DNA of 64,000 nucleotides from Balaenoptera acutorostrata (taxonomy: Eukaryota > Chordata > Mammalia > Artiodactyla > Balaenopteridae), in NCBI RefSeq assembly GCF_949987535.1, contig NW_026646025.1, positions 1,302,001 to 1,366,000 on the forward strand, given 5' to 3'. The notes under the pieces were generated by a model. That model did not search any database. It was given only the letters and a program-made list of their open reading frames with translations, and was not told where the DNA came from. Position 1 is the first letter of the stretch. Each line of letters starts with the position of its first letter. A program made the translations under genes and the position numbers. Shown here in pieces: positions 1 to 13,410 of the stretch.

Positions 1-1315
1 CCTTTATCGTCACAATGCTCCCATGCACTTTTCATCACGATGTTCCATGAATACTTTCATCACATTGCTCCATGACCATTGTCATCACAATAGTCCATAC
101 CCTTGTCAACACAATGCTGCATAATCCCTGTCATCACAATTCTCCATGACTGCTGTCATCACAATAATCCAGGACAATTTTCATCACAGTGCTCCATGAT
201 ACCTTTCATCACAATTCCTAGATGATCAATGTCACACAATGCCCCATGACACTTGTCATCACAATTCACTATGACCCTTTTCATCACAATACTCGATGAA
301 CCGTGTCATCACAGTGTTCCAGGACACATGTCATCACAATGATCCATGTCTACTTCCATCACAATGCTCCAATACCCCTGTCATCACAATGCTCCATGGC
401 CCCTGTTATCATATTGCTCCATGATCTCTTTCATCACAATGCTCCATGACCACTGTCATCACCATGCCTCATAACGGCTCTCATCTCAATGCTCCATGGC
501 CCCTTTCATCACAATGCTCCATGAACCCTGTCATCACAATGTACCCTGCCCTTTTCATCACAAAGCTCCGTGGGCCCTGTCATCACAATGTTCCATGCCC
601 TTGTCATCAAAATGCTCCAGAACTCTTGTCATCATAATGCTCCATGCCTATGTCATCAAAATGCCCCATGACACTTGTCATCACAATGCTCCATGGCCTT
701 TGTCATCACAATGTTCCATGGCCCCTGTCATCACAGTGCTCCATGATACCTTTCATCGCAAATCTAGATGACCACTGTCATCACAATGCCCCATGACAGA
801 TGACATCACATTTCGCCATGGTCCTTGTCATCACAATGCTCCATGAACCGTGTCATCACAAGGTTCCAGGACACTTGTCATCACAATGATCCAAGATCAC
901 ATTCATCACAGTGCTCCATGAACCCTGTCATCTCAATGCTCCATAGCCTTTGTATTCACAATGCTCCATGGCCCCTGTAATCACAGTGCTCCATGACCCT
1001 TTTCATCACAATGCTCCAAGACCGCTCTCAACACAATGCCCCATGACGCCTGACATCACAAATCTCCATAGCCTCTCTTACCAATAAGCTCCATGATCGC
1101 TGTCAGCAGAATGTTCCATGACACTTTTCGTCACAATACTGCAAGACCACTGTCATCACAGAGTTCTCTGCCCATATCATCACAATGTTCCTTGTCACCT
1201 TTAATCACAATGCTCCATGCCCTTTCATCACAATGCTCCAGAAATCTTTTTCATCGCAATGTTCCTTGACTGTGTCATCACAATGCTCCATGGCCGTCAT
1301 CAGCACAATGCTCCA
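1..1315 (+). repeat. D block D0, type a, 5'-cut by window edge
   Basis: Diverged-monomer block. It matches D1 from 13733 onward (offset 13732), so about 322 bp of its 5' part lie outside the window. It ends, like the other type-a blocks, with the CCAGAAATC monomer (about 1239), the CTTGACTGTG monomer and GGCCGTCATCAGC before the first GAATTC at 1316. It shares the GCCTATGTC variant near 645 with D3, where most copies have GCCAATGTC. Confidence 0.9.
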
Positions 1316-3390
1316 GAATTCTTGTCATCACAATGTTCCATGACCGTGTCATCACAATGCTCCATGGCCCTTTTCATCACAATGCTCCGGAATTCTTCTC
1401 ATCACATTGTTCCATGACCGTGTCATCACAATGCTCCATGGCCCTTTTCAGCGCAATGCTCCAGAATTCCTGTCATCAAAATGTTCCATGACCATGTCAT
1501 CACAATGGTCCATGGCCCTAGTAAGCACAATGCTCCAGAATTCTTGTCATCACAATGTTCCATGACCGTGTCATCACAATGTTCCATGGCCGTGTCATCA
1601 CAATGCTCCATGGCCCTTGTCATCACAATGCTCCGGAATTCTTCTCATCACATTGTTCCATGACCGTGTCATCACAATGCTCCATGGCCCTTTTCAGCAC
1701 AATGCTCCAGAATTCCTGTCATCAAAATGTTCCATGACCGTGTCATCACAATGCTCCAGAATTCTTGACATCACAATGTTCCATACCGTGTCATCACAAT
1801 GCTCCATGGCCATTGTCATCACAATGCTCCAGAATTATTGTCATCACAATGTTCCATGACCATGTCATCACAATGGTCCATGGCCCTAGTCAGCACAATG
1901 CTCCAGAATTCTTGTCATCACAATGTTCCATGACAGTGTCATCACAATGTTCCATGGCCGTGTCATCACAATGCTCCATGGCCCTTGTCATCATACTGCT
2001 CCAGAATTCTTGTCATTACTATATTCCATGAACGTGTCATCACAATGCTCTATGGCGCTTGTCATCAGAATGCTCCAGCATTCTTGTCATCACAATGTTC
2101 CATGACCGTGTCATCACAATGCTCCATCGCCTTTGTCATCAGAATGCTCCAGAATTCTTGTCATCACAATGTTCCATGGCCGTGTCATCACAATGCTCCA
2201 TGGACCTTGTCAGCACAATGCTCCAGAATTCTTGTCATCACAATGTTCCATGGCCGTGTCATCACAATTCTCCATGAACCTTGTCATCACAATTCTCCAG
2301 AATTCTTGTCATCACAATGTTCCATGGCCGTGTCATCACAATGCTCCATGGCCCTTGTCATGACAATGCTCCAGAATTCTTCTCATCACAATGTTCCATG
2401 ACCGTGTCATCACAAAGCTCCATGGCCATTTTCATCACAATGCTCCAGAATTCTTGTCATCACAATGTTCCATGGCCGTGTCATCACAATGTTCCATGGA
2501 CCTTGTCATCATAATGCTCCAGAATTCTTGTCATCACAATGTTCCATGGCCGTGTCATCACAATGTTCCATGGCCCTTCTCATAATAATGCTCCAGAATT
2601 CTTGTCATCACAATGTTCCATGACCGTATCATCACAATGCTCCATGGCCCTTGTCAGCACAATGCTCCAGAATTCTTCTCATCACAATGTTCCATGACCG
2701 TGTCATCACAATGCTCCATGGCCCTTGTCATCACAATGCTCCAGAATTCTTGTCATTACAATGTTCCATGACCGCGTCTTCAAAATGCTCCATGGCCCTT
2801 GTCATGACAATGCTCCAGAATTCTTCTCATCACAATGTTCCATGACCGTGTCATCACAATGCTCCATGGCATTGTCATCACAATGCTCCAGAATTCTTGT
2901 CATCACAATGTTCAATGGCCGTGTCATCACAATGCTCCATGGCCCTTGTCATCATAATGCTCCAGAATTCTTGTCATCACAATATTCCATGGCCGTGTCA
3001 TCACAATGCTCCATGGAACTTGTCATCATAATGCTCCAGAATTCTTGTCATCACAATGTCCCATGACCTTGTCATCACATTGCTCCATGGCCCTTGTCAC
3101 GACAATGCTCCAGAATTCTTCTCATCACAATGTTCCATGACCGTGTCATCACAATGCTCCATGGCCATTGTCATCACAATGCTCCAGAATTCTTGTCATC
3201 ACAATGTTCCATGGCCGTGTCATCACAATGTTCCATGGCCCTTGTCATCATAATGCTCAAGAATTCTTCTCATCACAATGTTCCATGACCGTATCATCAC
3301 AATACTCCATGGCCCTTGTCAGCACAATGCTCCAGAATTCTTCTCATCACAATGTTCCATGACCGTGTCATCACAATGCTCCATGGCCCT
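1316..3390 (+). repeat. Nested segmental repeat in H0a, left copy
   Basis: Corresponds to 3999-6221 at offset 2683 up to about 2390, then at offset 2831. The change of 148 bp equals two trimers. The boundaries are approximate because the flanks are the same repeat. Confidence 0.75.
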
Positions 3391-3581
3391 TGTCAGCACA
3401 ATGCTCCAGAATTCTTCTCATCACAATGTTCCATGACCGTGTCATCACAATGCTCCATGGCCCTTGTCATCACAATGCTCCAGAATTCTTGTCATTACAA
3501 TGTTCCATGACCGCGTCTTCAAAATGCTCCATGGCCCTTGTCATGACAATGCTCCAGAATTCTTCTCATCACAATGTTCCA

Positions 3582-4022
3582 TGACCGTGTCATCACAATG
3601 CTCCAGAATTCTTGACATCACAATGTTCCATACCGTGTCATCACAATGCTCCATGGCCATTGTCATCACAATGCTCCAGAATTATTGTCATCACAATGTT
3701 CCATGTCCATGTCATCACAATGGTCCATGGCCCTAGTCAGCACAATGCTCCAGAATTCTTGTCATCACAATGTTCCATGACCGTGTCATCACAATGTTCC
3801 ATGGCCGTGTCATCACAATGCTCCATGGCCCTTGTCATCATACTGCTCCAGGATTCTTGTCATTAGTATATTCCATGAACGTGTCATCACAATGCTCTAT
3901 GGCGCTTGTCATCAGAATGCTCCAGCATTCTTGTCATCACAATGTTCCATGACCGTGTCATCACAATGCTCCATCGCCTTTGTCATCAGAATGCTCCAGA
4001 ATTCTTGTCATCACAATGTTCC
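3582..4022 (+). repeat. Third partial copy of the nested segment
   Basis: Matches 1735-2175 at offset 1847, including the missing-C landmark (3606 for 1759) and the A-B-B-C tetramer (3770 for 1923). Private changes include ATGTCCATGTC near 3702 and CATTAGTATATTCC near 3861. Confidence 0.72.
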
Positions 4023-6221
4023 ATGACCGTGTCATCACAATGCTCCATGGCCCTTTTCATCACAATGCTCCGGAATTCTTCTCATCACATTGTTCCATGA
4101 CCGTGTCATCACAATGCTCCATGGCCCTTTTCAGCGCAATGCTCCAGAATTCCTGTCATCAAAATGTTCCATTACTATGTCATCACAATGGTCCATGGCC
4201 CTAGTAAGCACAATGCTCCAGAATTCTTGTCATCACAATGTTCCATGACCGTGTCATCACAATGTTCCATGGCCGTGTCATCACAATGCTCCATGGCCCT
4301 TGTCATCACAATGCTCCGGAATTCTTCTCATCACATTGTTCCATGACCGTGTCATCACAATGCTCCATGGCCCTTTTCAGCACAATGCTCCAGAATTCCT
4401 GTCATCAAAATGTTCCATGACCGTGTCATCACAATGCTCCAGAATTCTTGACATCACAATGTTCCATACCGTGTCATCACAATGCTCCATGGCCATTGTC
4501 ATCACAATGCTCCAGAATTATTGTCATCACAATGTTCCATGACCATGTCATCACAATGGTCCATGGCCCTAGTCAGCACAATGCTCCAGAATTCTTGTCA
4601 TCACAATGTTCCATGACAGTGTCATCACAATGTTCCATGGCCGTGTCATCACAATGCTCCATGGCCCTTGTCATCATACTGCTCCAGAATTCTTGTCATT
4701 ACTATATTCCATGAACGTGTCATCACAATGCTCTATGGCGCTTGTCATCAGAATGCTCCAGCATTCTTGTCATCACAATGTTCCATGACCGTGTCATCAC
4801 AATGCTCCATCGCCTTTGTCATCAGAATGCTCCAGAATTCTTGTCATCACAATGTTCCATGGCCGTGTCATCACAATGCTCCATGGACCTTGTCAGCACA
4901 ATGCTCCAGAATTCTTGTCATCACAATGTTCCATGGCCGTGTCATCACAATTCTCCATGAATCTTGTCATCACAATTCTCCAGAATTCTTGTCATCACAA
5001 TGTTCCATGGCCGTGTCATCACAATGCTCCATGGCCCTTGTCATGACAATGCTCCAGAATTCTTCTCATCACAATGTTCCATGACCGTGTCATCACAATG
5101 CTCTATGGCGCTTGTCATCAGAATGCTCCAGAATTCTTGTCATCACAATGTTCCATGGCCGTGTCATCACAATGCTCCATGGCCCTTGTCATGACAATGC
5201 TCCAGAATTCTTCTCATCACAATGTTTCATGACCGTGTCATCACAAAGCTCCATGGCCATTGTCATCACAATGCTCCAGAATTCTTGTCATCACAATGTT
5301 CCATGGCCGTGTCATCACAATGTTCCATGGACCTTGTCATCATAATGCTCCAGAATTCTTGTCATCACAATGTTCCATGGCCGTGTCATCACAATGTTCC
5401 ATGGCCCTTCTCATCATAATGCTCCAGAATTCTTGTCATCACAATGTTCCATGACCGTATCATCACAATGCTCCATGGCCCTTGTCAGCACAATGCTCCA
5501 GAATTCTTCTCATCACAATGTTCCATGACCGTGTCATCACATTGCTCCATGGCCCTTGTCATCACAATGCTCCAGAATTCTTGTCATTACAATGTTCCAT
5601 GACCGCGTCTTCAAAATGCTCCATGGCCCTTGTCATGACAATGCTCCAGAATTCTTCTCATCACAATGTTCCATGACCGTGTCATCACAATGCTCCATGG
5701 CATTGTCATCACAATGCTCCAGAATTCTTGTCATCAAAATGTTCAATGGCCGTGTCATCACAATGCTCCATGGCCCTTGTCATCATAATGCTCCAGAATT
5801 CTTGTCATCACAATATTCCATGGCCGTGTCATCACAATGCTCCATGGAACTTGTCATCATAATGCTCCAGAATTCTTGTCATCACAATGTCCCATGACCT
5901 TGTCATCACATTGCTCCATGGCCCTTGTCACGACAATGCTCCAGAATTCTTCTCATCACAATGTTCCATGACCGTGTCATCACAATGCTCCATGGCCATT
6001 GTCATCACAATGCTCCAGAATTCTTGTCATCACAATGTTCCATGGCCGTGTCATCACAATGTTCCATGGCCCTTGTCATCATAATGCTCAAGAATTCTTG
6101 TCATCACAATGTTCCATGACCGTATCATCACAATACTCCATGGCCCTTGTCAGCACAATGCTCCAGAATTCTTCTCATCACAATGTTCCATGACCGTGTC
6201 ATCACAATGCTCCATGGCCAA
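3999..6221 (+). repeat. Nested segmental repeat in H0a, right copy
   Basis: Second copy of 1316-3390. It carries an extra 148 bp near 5091-5238 containing an additional GCTCTATGGCGCTTG monomer. It differs in places, for example ATTACTATGTC at about 4170 where the left copy has ATGACCATGTC. Confidence 0.75.
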
Positions 6222-6436
6222 TGTCATCACAATGCTCCAGAATTCTTGTCATCACAATGTTCCATGGCCGTGTCATCACAATGTTCCATGGCCCTTCTCA
6301 TCATAATGCTCCAGAATTCTTGTCATCACAATGTTCCATGACCGTATCATCACAATGCTCCATGGCCCTTGTCAGCACAATGCTCCAGAATTCTTCTCAT
6401 CACAATGTTCCATGACCGTGTCATCACAATGTTCCA

Positions 6437-7033
6437 TGGCCCCTGTCATCACAGTGCTCCATGATACCTTTCATCGCAAATCTAGATGACCACTGTCATC
6501 ACAATGCCCCATGACAGATGACATCACATTTCGCCATGGTCCTTGTCATCACAATGCTCCATGAACCGTGTCATCACAAGGTTCCAGGACACTTGTCATC
6601 ACAATGATCCAAGATCACATTCATCACAGTGCTCCATGAACCCTGTCATCTCAATGCTCCATAGCCTTTGTATTCACAATGCTCCATGGCCCCTGTAATC
6701 ACAGTGCTCCATGACCCTTTTCATCACAATGCTCCAAGACCGCTCTCAACACAATGCCCCATGACGCCTGACATCACAAATCTCCATAGCCTCTCTTACC
6801 AATAAGCTCCATGATCGCTGTCAGCAGAATGTTCCATGACACTTTTCGTCACAATACTGCAAGACCACTGTCATCACAGAGTTCTCTGCCCATATCATCA
6901 CAATGTTCCTTGTCACCTTTAATCACAATGCTCCATGCCCTTTCATCACAATGCTCCAGAAATCTTTTTCATCGCAATGTTCCTTGACTGTGTCATCACA
7001 ATGCTCCATGGCCGTCATCAGCACAATGCTCCA
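6437..7033 (+). repeat. 5'-truncated D block, type a (597 bp)
   Basis: Only the 3' part of a D block, from the TGGCCCCTG monomer to the normal type-a end. It is identical in layout to 719-1315. The upstream join is at a monomer boundary (GTTCCA then TGGCCCC). Confidence 0.88.
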
Positions 7034-10000
7034 GAATTCTTGTCATCACAATGTTCCATGACCGTGTCATCACAATGCTCCATGGCCCTTTTCATCACAA
7101 TGCTCCGGAATTCTTCTCATCACATTGTTCCATGACCGTGTCATCACAATGCTCCATGGCCCTTTTCAGCGCAATGCTCCAGAATTCCTGTCATCAAAAT
7201 GTTCCATGACCATGTCATCACAATGGTCCATGGCCCTAGTAAGCACAATGCTCCAGAATTCTTGTCATCACAATGTTCCATGACCGTGTCATCACAATGT
7301 TCCATGGCCGTGTCATCACAATGCTCCATGGCCCTTGTCATCACAATGCTCCGGAATTCTTCTCATCACATTGTTCCATGACTGTGTCATCACAATGCTC
7401 CATGGCCCTTTTCAGCACAATGCTCCAGAATTCCTGTCATCAAAATGTTCCATGACCGTGTCATCACAATGCTCCAGAATTCTTGACATCACAATGTTCC
7501 ATACCGTGTCATCACAATGCTCCATGGCCATTGTCATCACAATGCTCCAGAATTATTGTCATCACAATGTTCCATGACCATGTCATCACAATGGTCCATG
7601 GCCCTAGTCAGCACAATGCTCCAGAATTCTTGTCATCACAATGTTCCATGACAGTGTCATCACAATGTTCCATGGCCGTGTCATCACAATGCTCCATGGC
7701 CCTTGTCATCATACTGCTCCAGAATTCTTGTCATTACTATATTCCATGAACGTGTCATCACAATGCACTATGGCGCTTGTCATCAGAATGCTCCAGCATT
7801 CTTGTCATCACAATGTTCCATGACCGTGTCATCACAATGCTCCATCGCCTTTGTCATCAGAATGCTCCAGAATTCTTGTCATCACAATGTTCCATGGCCG
7901 TGTCATCACAATGCTCCATGGACCTTGTCAGCACAATGCTCCAGAATTCTTGTCATCACAATGTTCCATGGCCGTGTCATCACAATTCTCCATGAACCTT
8001 GTCATCACAATTCTCCAGAATTCTTGTCATCACAATGTTCCATGGCCGTGTCATCACAATGCTCCATGGCCCTTGTCATGACAATGCTCCAGAATTCTTC
8101 TCATCACAATGTTCCATGACCGTGTCATCACAAAGCTACATGGCCATTGTCATCACAATGCTCCAGAATTCTTGTCATCACAATGTTCCATGGCCGTGTC
8201 ATCACAATGTTCCATGGACCTTGTCATCATAATGCTCCAGAATTCTTGTCATCACAATGTTCCATGGCCGTGTCATCACAATGTTCCATGGCCCTTCTCA
8301 TCATAATGCTCCAGAATTCTTGTCATCACAATGTTCCATGACCGTATCATCACAATGCTCCATGGCCCTTGTCAGCACAATGCTCCAGAATTCTTCTCAT
8401 CACAATGTTCCATGACCGTGTCATCACAATGCTCCATGGCCCTTGTAATCACAATGCTCCAGAATTCTTGTCATTACAATGTTCCATGACCGCGTCTTCA
8501 AAATGCTCCATGGCCCTTGTCATGACAATGCTCCAGAATTCTTCTCATCACAATGTTCCATGACCGTTTCATCACAATGCTCCATGGCATTGTCATCACA
8601 ATGCTCCAGAATTCTTGTCATCACAATGTTCAATGGCCGTGTCATCACAATGCTCCATGGCCCTTGTCATCATAATGCTCCAGAATTCTTGTCATCACAA
8701 TATTCCATGGCCGTGTCATCACAATGCTCCATGGACCTTGTCATCATAATGCTCCAGAATTCGTGTCATCACAATGTCCCATGACCTTGTCATCACATTG
8801 CTCCATGGCCCTTGTCACGACAATGCTCCAGAATTCTTCTCATCACAATGTTCCATGACCGTGTCATCACAATGCTCCATGGCCATTGTCATCACAATGC
8901 TCCAGAATTCTTGTCATCACAATGTTCCATGGCCGTGTCATCACAATGTTCCATGGCCCTTGTCATCATAATGCTCAAGAATTCTTCTCATCACAATGTT
9001 CCATGACCGTATCATCACAATACTCCATGGCCCTTGTCAGCACAATGCTCCAGAATTCTTCTCATCACAATGTTCCATGACCGTGTCATCACAATGCTCC
9101 ATGGCCCTTGTCAGCACAATGCTCCAGAATTCTTCTCATCACAATGTTCCATGACCGTGTCATCACAATGCTCCATGGCCCTTGTCATCACAATGCTCCA
9201 GAATTCTTGTCATTACAATGTTCCATGACCGCGTCTTCAAAATGCTCCATGGCCCTTGTCATGACAATGCTCCAGAATTCTTCTCATCACAATGTTCCAT
9301 GACCGTGTCATCACAATGCTCCAGAATTCTTGACATCACAATGTTCCATACCGTGTCATCACAATGCTCCATGGCCATTGTCATCACAATGCTCCAGAAT
9401 TATTGTCATCACAATGTTCCATGTCCATGTCATCACAATGGTCCATGGCCCTAGTCAGCACAATGCTCCAGAATTCTTGTCATCACAATGTTCCATGACC
9501 GTGTCATCACAATGTTCCATGGCCGTGTCATCACAATGCTCCATGGCCCTTGTCATCATACTGCTCCAGGATTCTTGTCATTAGTATATTCCATGAACGT
9601 GTCATCACAATGCTCTATGGCGCTTGTCATCAGAATGCTCCAGCATTCTTGTCATCACAATGTTCCATGACCGTGTCATCACAATGCTCCATCGCCTTTG
9701 TCATCAGAATGCTCCAGAATTCTTGTCATCACAATGTTCCATGACCGTGTCATCACAATGCTCCATGGCCCTTTTCATCACAATGCTCCGGAATTCTTCT
9801 CATCACATTGTTCCATGACCGTGTCATCACAATGCTCCATGGCCCTTTTCAGCGCAATGCTCCAGAATTCCTGTCATCAAAATGTTCCATTACTATGTCA
9901 TCACAATGGTCCATGGCCCTAGTAAGCACAATGCTCCAGAATTCTTGTCATCACAATGTTCCATGACCGTGTCATCACAATGTTCCATGGCCGTGTCATC

Positions 10001-12154
10001 ACAATGCTCCATGGCCCTTGTCATCACAATGCTCCGGAATTCTTCTCATCACATTGTTCCATGACCGTGTCATCACAATGCTCCATGGCCCTTTTCAGCA
10101 CAATGCTCCAGAATTCCTGTCATCAAAATGTTCCATGACCGTGTCATCACAATGCTCCAGAATTCTTGACATCACAATGTTCCATACCGTGTCATCACAA
10201 TGCTCCATGGCCATTGTCATCACAATGCTCCAGAATTATTGTCATCACAATGTTCCATGACCATGTCATCACAATGGTCCATGGCCCTAGTCAGCACAAT
10301 GCTCCAGAATTCTTGTCATCACAATGTTCCATGACAGTGTCATCACAATGTTCCATGGCCGTGTCATCACAATGCTCCATGGCCCTTGTCATCATACTGC
10401 TCCAGAATTCTTGTCATTACTATATTCCATGAACGTGTCATCACAATGCTCTATGGCGCTTGTCATCAGAATGCTCCAGCATTCTTGTCATCACAATGTT
10501 CCATGACCGTGTCATCACAATGCTCCATCGCCTTTGTCATCAGAATGCTCCAGAATTCTTGTCATCACAATGTTCCATGGCCGTGTGATCACAATGCTCC
10601 ATGGACCTTGTCAGCACAATGCTCCAGAATTCTTGTCATCACAATGTTCCATGGCCGTGTCATCACAATTCTCCATGAACCTTGTCATCACAATTCTCCA
10701 GAATTCTTGTCATCACAATGTTCCATGGCCGTGTCATCACAATGCTCCATGGCCCTTGTCATGACAATGCTCCAGAATTCTTCTCATCACAATGTTCCAT
10801 GACCGTGTCATCACAATGCTCTATGGCGCTTGTCATCAGAATGCTCCAGAATTCTTGTCATCACAATGTTCCATGGCCGTGTCATCACAATGCTCCATGG
10901 CCCTTGTCATGACAATGCTCCAGAATTCTTCTCATCACAATGTTTCATGACCGTGTCATCACAAAGCTCCATGGCCATTGTCATCACAATGCTCCAGAAT
11001 TCTTGTCATCACAATGTTCCATGGCCGTGTCATCACAATGTTCCATGGACCTTGTCATCATAATGCTCCAGAATTCTTGTCATCACAATGTTCCATGGCC
11101 GTGTCATCACAATGTTCCATGGCCCTTCTCATCATAATGCTCCAGAATTCTTGTCATCACAATGTTCCATGACCGTATCATCACAATGCTCCATGGCCCT
11201 TGTCAGCACAATGCTCCAGAATTCTTCTCATCACAATGTTCCATGACCGTGTCATCACATTGCTCCATGGCCCTTGTCATCACAATGCTCCAGAATTCTT
11301 GTCATTACAATGTTCCATGACCGCGTCTTCAAAATGCTCCATGGCCCTTGTCATGACAATGCTCCAGAATTCTTCTCATCACAATGTTCCATGACCGTGT
11401 CATCACAATGCTCCATGGCATTGTCATCACAATGCTCCAGAATTCTTGTCATCACAATGTTCAATGGCCGTGTCATCACAATGCTCCATGGCCCTTGTCA
11501 TCATAATGCTCCAGAATTCTTGTCATCACAATATTCCATGGCCGTGTCATCACAATGCTCCATGGACCTTGTCATCATAATGCTCCAGAATTCTTGTCAT
11601 CACAATGTCCCATGACCTTGTCATCACATTGCTCCATGGCCCTTGTCACGACAATGCTCCAGAATTCTTCTCATCACAATGTTCCATGACCGTGTCATCA
11701 CAATGCTCCATGGCCATTGTCATCACAATGCTCCAGAATTCTTGTCATCACAATGTTCCATGGCCGTGTCATCACAATGTTCCATGGCCCTTGTCATCAT
11801 AATGCTCAAGAATTCTTGTCATCACAATGTTCCATGACCGTATCATCACAATACTCCATGGCCCTTGTCAGCACAATGCTCCAGAATTCTTCTCATCACA
11901 ATGTTCCATGACCGTGTCATCACAATGCTCCATGGCCAATGTCATCACAATGCTCCAGAATTCTTGTCATCACAATGTTCCATGGCCGTGTCATCACAAT
12001 GTTCCATGGCCCTTCTCATCATAATGCTCCAGAATTCTTGTCATCACAATGTTCCATGACCGTATCATCACAATACTCCATGGCCCTTGTCAGCACAATG
12101 CTCCAGAATTCTTCTCATCACAATGTTCCATGACCGTGTCATCACAATGCTCCA
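6437..12154 (+). repeat. 5,718 bp tandem duplication, copy 2
   Basis: Aligned with copy 1 at a constant offset of 5718 with no length change that I could find. Scattered single-base differences are seen, such as CTGTGTC at about 7382 for CCGTGTC, GCACTATGG at about 7765 for GCTCTATGG, and GTTTC at about 8574 for GTGTC. After 12154 the array continues with H monomers, not a third copy. Confidence 0.88.
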
Positions 12155-13410
12155 TGGCCAATGTCATCACAATGCTCCAGAATTCTTGTCATCACAATGT
12201 TCCATGGCCGTGTCATCACAATGTTCCATGGCCCTTCTCATCATAATGCTCCAGAATTCTTGTCATCACAATGTTCCATGACCGTATCATCACAATGCTC
12301 CATGGCCCTTGTCAGCACAATGCTCCAGAATTCTTCTCATCACAATGTTCCATGACCGTGTCATCACAATGCTCCATGGCCCTTGTCATCACAATGCTCC
12401 AGAATTCTTGTCATTACAATGTTCCATGACCGCGTCTTCAAAATGCTCCATGGCCCTTGTCATGACAATGCTCCAGAATTCTTCTCATCACAATGTTCCA
12501 TGACCGTGTCATCACAATGCTCCAGAATTCTTGACATCACAATGTTCCATACCGTGTCATCACAATGCTCCATGGCCATTGTCATCACAATGCTCCAGAA
12601 TTATTGTCATCACAATGTTCCATGTCCATGTCATCACAATGGTCCATGGCCCTAGTCAGCACAATGCTCCAGAATTCTTGTCATCACAATGTTCCATGAC
12701 CGTGTCATCACAATGTCCCATGGCCGTGTCATCACAATGCTCCATGGCCCTTGTCATCATACTGCTCCAGAATTCTTGTCATTAGTATATTCCATGAACG
12801 TGTAATCACAATGCTCTATGGCGCTTGTCATCAGAATGCTCCAGCATTCTTGTCATCACAATGTTCCATGACCGTGTCATCAAAATGCTCCATCGCATTT
12901 GTCATCAGAATGCTCCAGAATTCTTGTCATCACAATGTTCCATGACCGTGTCATCACAATGCTCCATGGCCCTTGTCAGCACAATGCTCCAGAATTCTTG
13001 TCATCACAATGTTCCATGGCCGTGTCATCACAATTCTCCATGAACCTTGTCATCACAATTCTCCAGAATTCTTGTCATCACAATGTTCCATGGCCGTGTC
13101 ATCACAATGCTCCATGGCCCTTGTCATCATAATGCTCCAGAATTCTTGTCATTACTATATTCCATGAACGTGTCATTACAATGCTCTATGGCGCTTGTCA
13201 TCAGAATGCTCCAGAATTCTTGTCATCACAATGTTCCATGACCATGTCATCACAATGCTCCATCGCCTTTGTCATCAGAATGCTCCAGAATTCTTGTCAT
13301 CACAATGTTCCATGACCGTGTCTTCACAATGCTCCATGGCCCTTGTCAGCACAATGCTCCAGAATTCTTGTTATCACAATGTTCCATGACCGTGTCATCA
13401 CAATGCTACA
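7034..13410 (+). repeat. H block H0b (6,377 bp), longest in window
   Basis: Trimer array that holds the second copy of H0a and an extra 1.26 kb. Six A-B-B-C tetramers (near 7273, 7641, 9488, 9956, 10324, 12699), four missing-C sites (7477, 9324, 10160, 12525) and two one-base losses (near 8584, 11415) give exactly 85x74 + 49 + 6x24 - 4x26 - 2. Confidence 0.87.
11933..12376 (+). repeat. Local 222 bp (three-trimer) tandem duplication
   Basis: Variants at 11939-12133 recur at 12161-12355 (offset 222, three trimers), including the GGCCAATGTCATC monomer at about 11935 and 12157. The event sits at the right end of the 5.7 kb copy 2 and has no equivalent at the end of copy 1. Confidence 0.75.

Larger units (their letters stand above)
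719..6436 (+). repeat. 5,718 bp tandem duplication, copy 1
   Basis: Contains the 3' part of D0 and block H0a. Landmarks recur 5718 bp downstream throughout, for example the end of D (1315 and 7033) and the TCCGGA sites (1386 and 7104). The internal junction at 6436/6437 joins an H monomer ending GTTCCA to a D monomer starting TGGCCCCTG. Confidence 0.9.
1316..6436 (+). repeat. H block H0a (74 bp trimer array, 5,121 bp)
   Basis: Mostly A-B-C trimers of 25+24+25 bp. Exceptions I located: five A-B-B-C tetramers (near 1555, 1923, 3770, 4238, 4606), three places where C is missing and the next B has lost one base (near 1759, 3606, 4442), and two C monomers short by one base (near 2868 and 5700). 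These account exactly for the length: 68x74 + 49 + 5x24 - 3x26 - 2. Confidence 0.88.

Noticed and set aside
1426..1626. Minus strand 66-codon frame (also at 7144, 15158, 22768, 25882)
   Set aside because: It is the reverse complement of H monomers and is present only where local variants remove stops. It recurs with the repeat and shows no coding sign.
6437..7033. Truncated D blocks as 5'-truncated retrotransposon-like copies
   Set aside because: They have no poly-A, no flanking duplication and no coding capacity. They join at monomer boundaries in the same orientation as the array, so they fit recombination or template switching in the satellite better.
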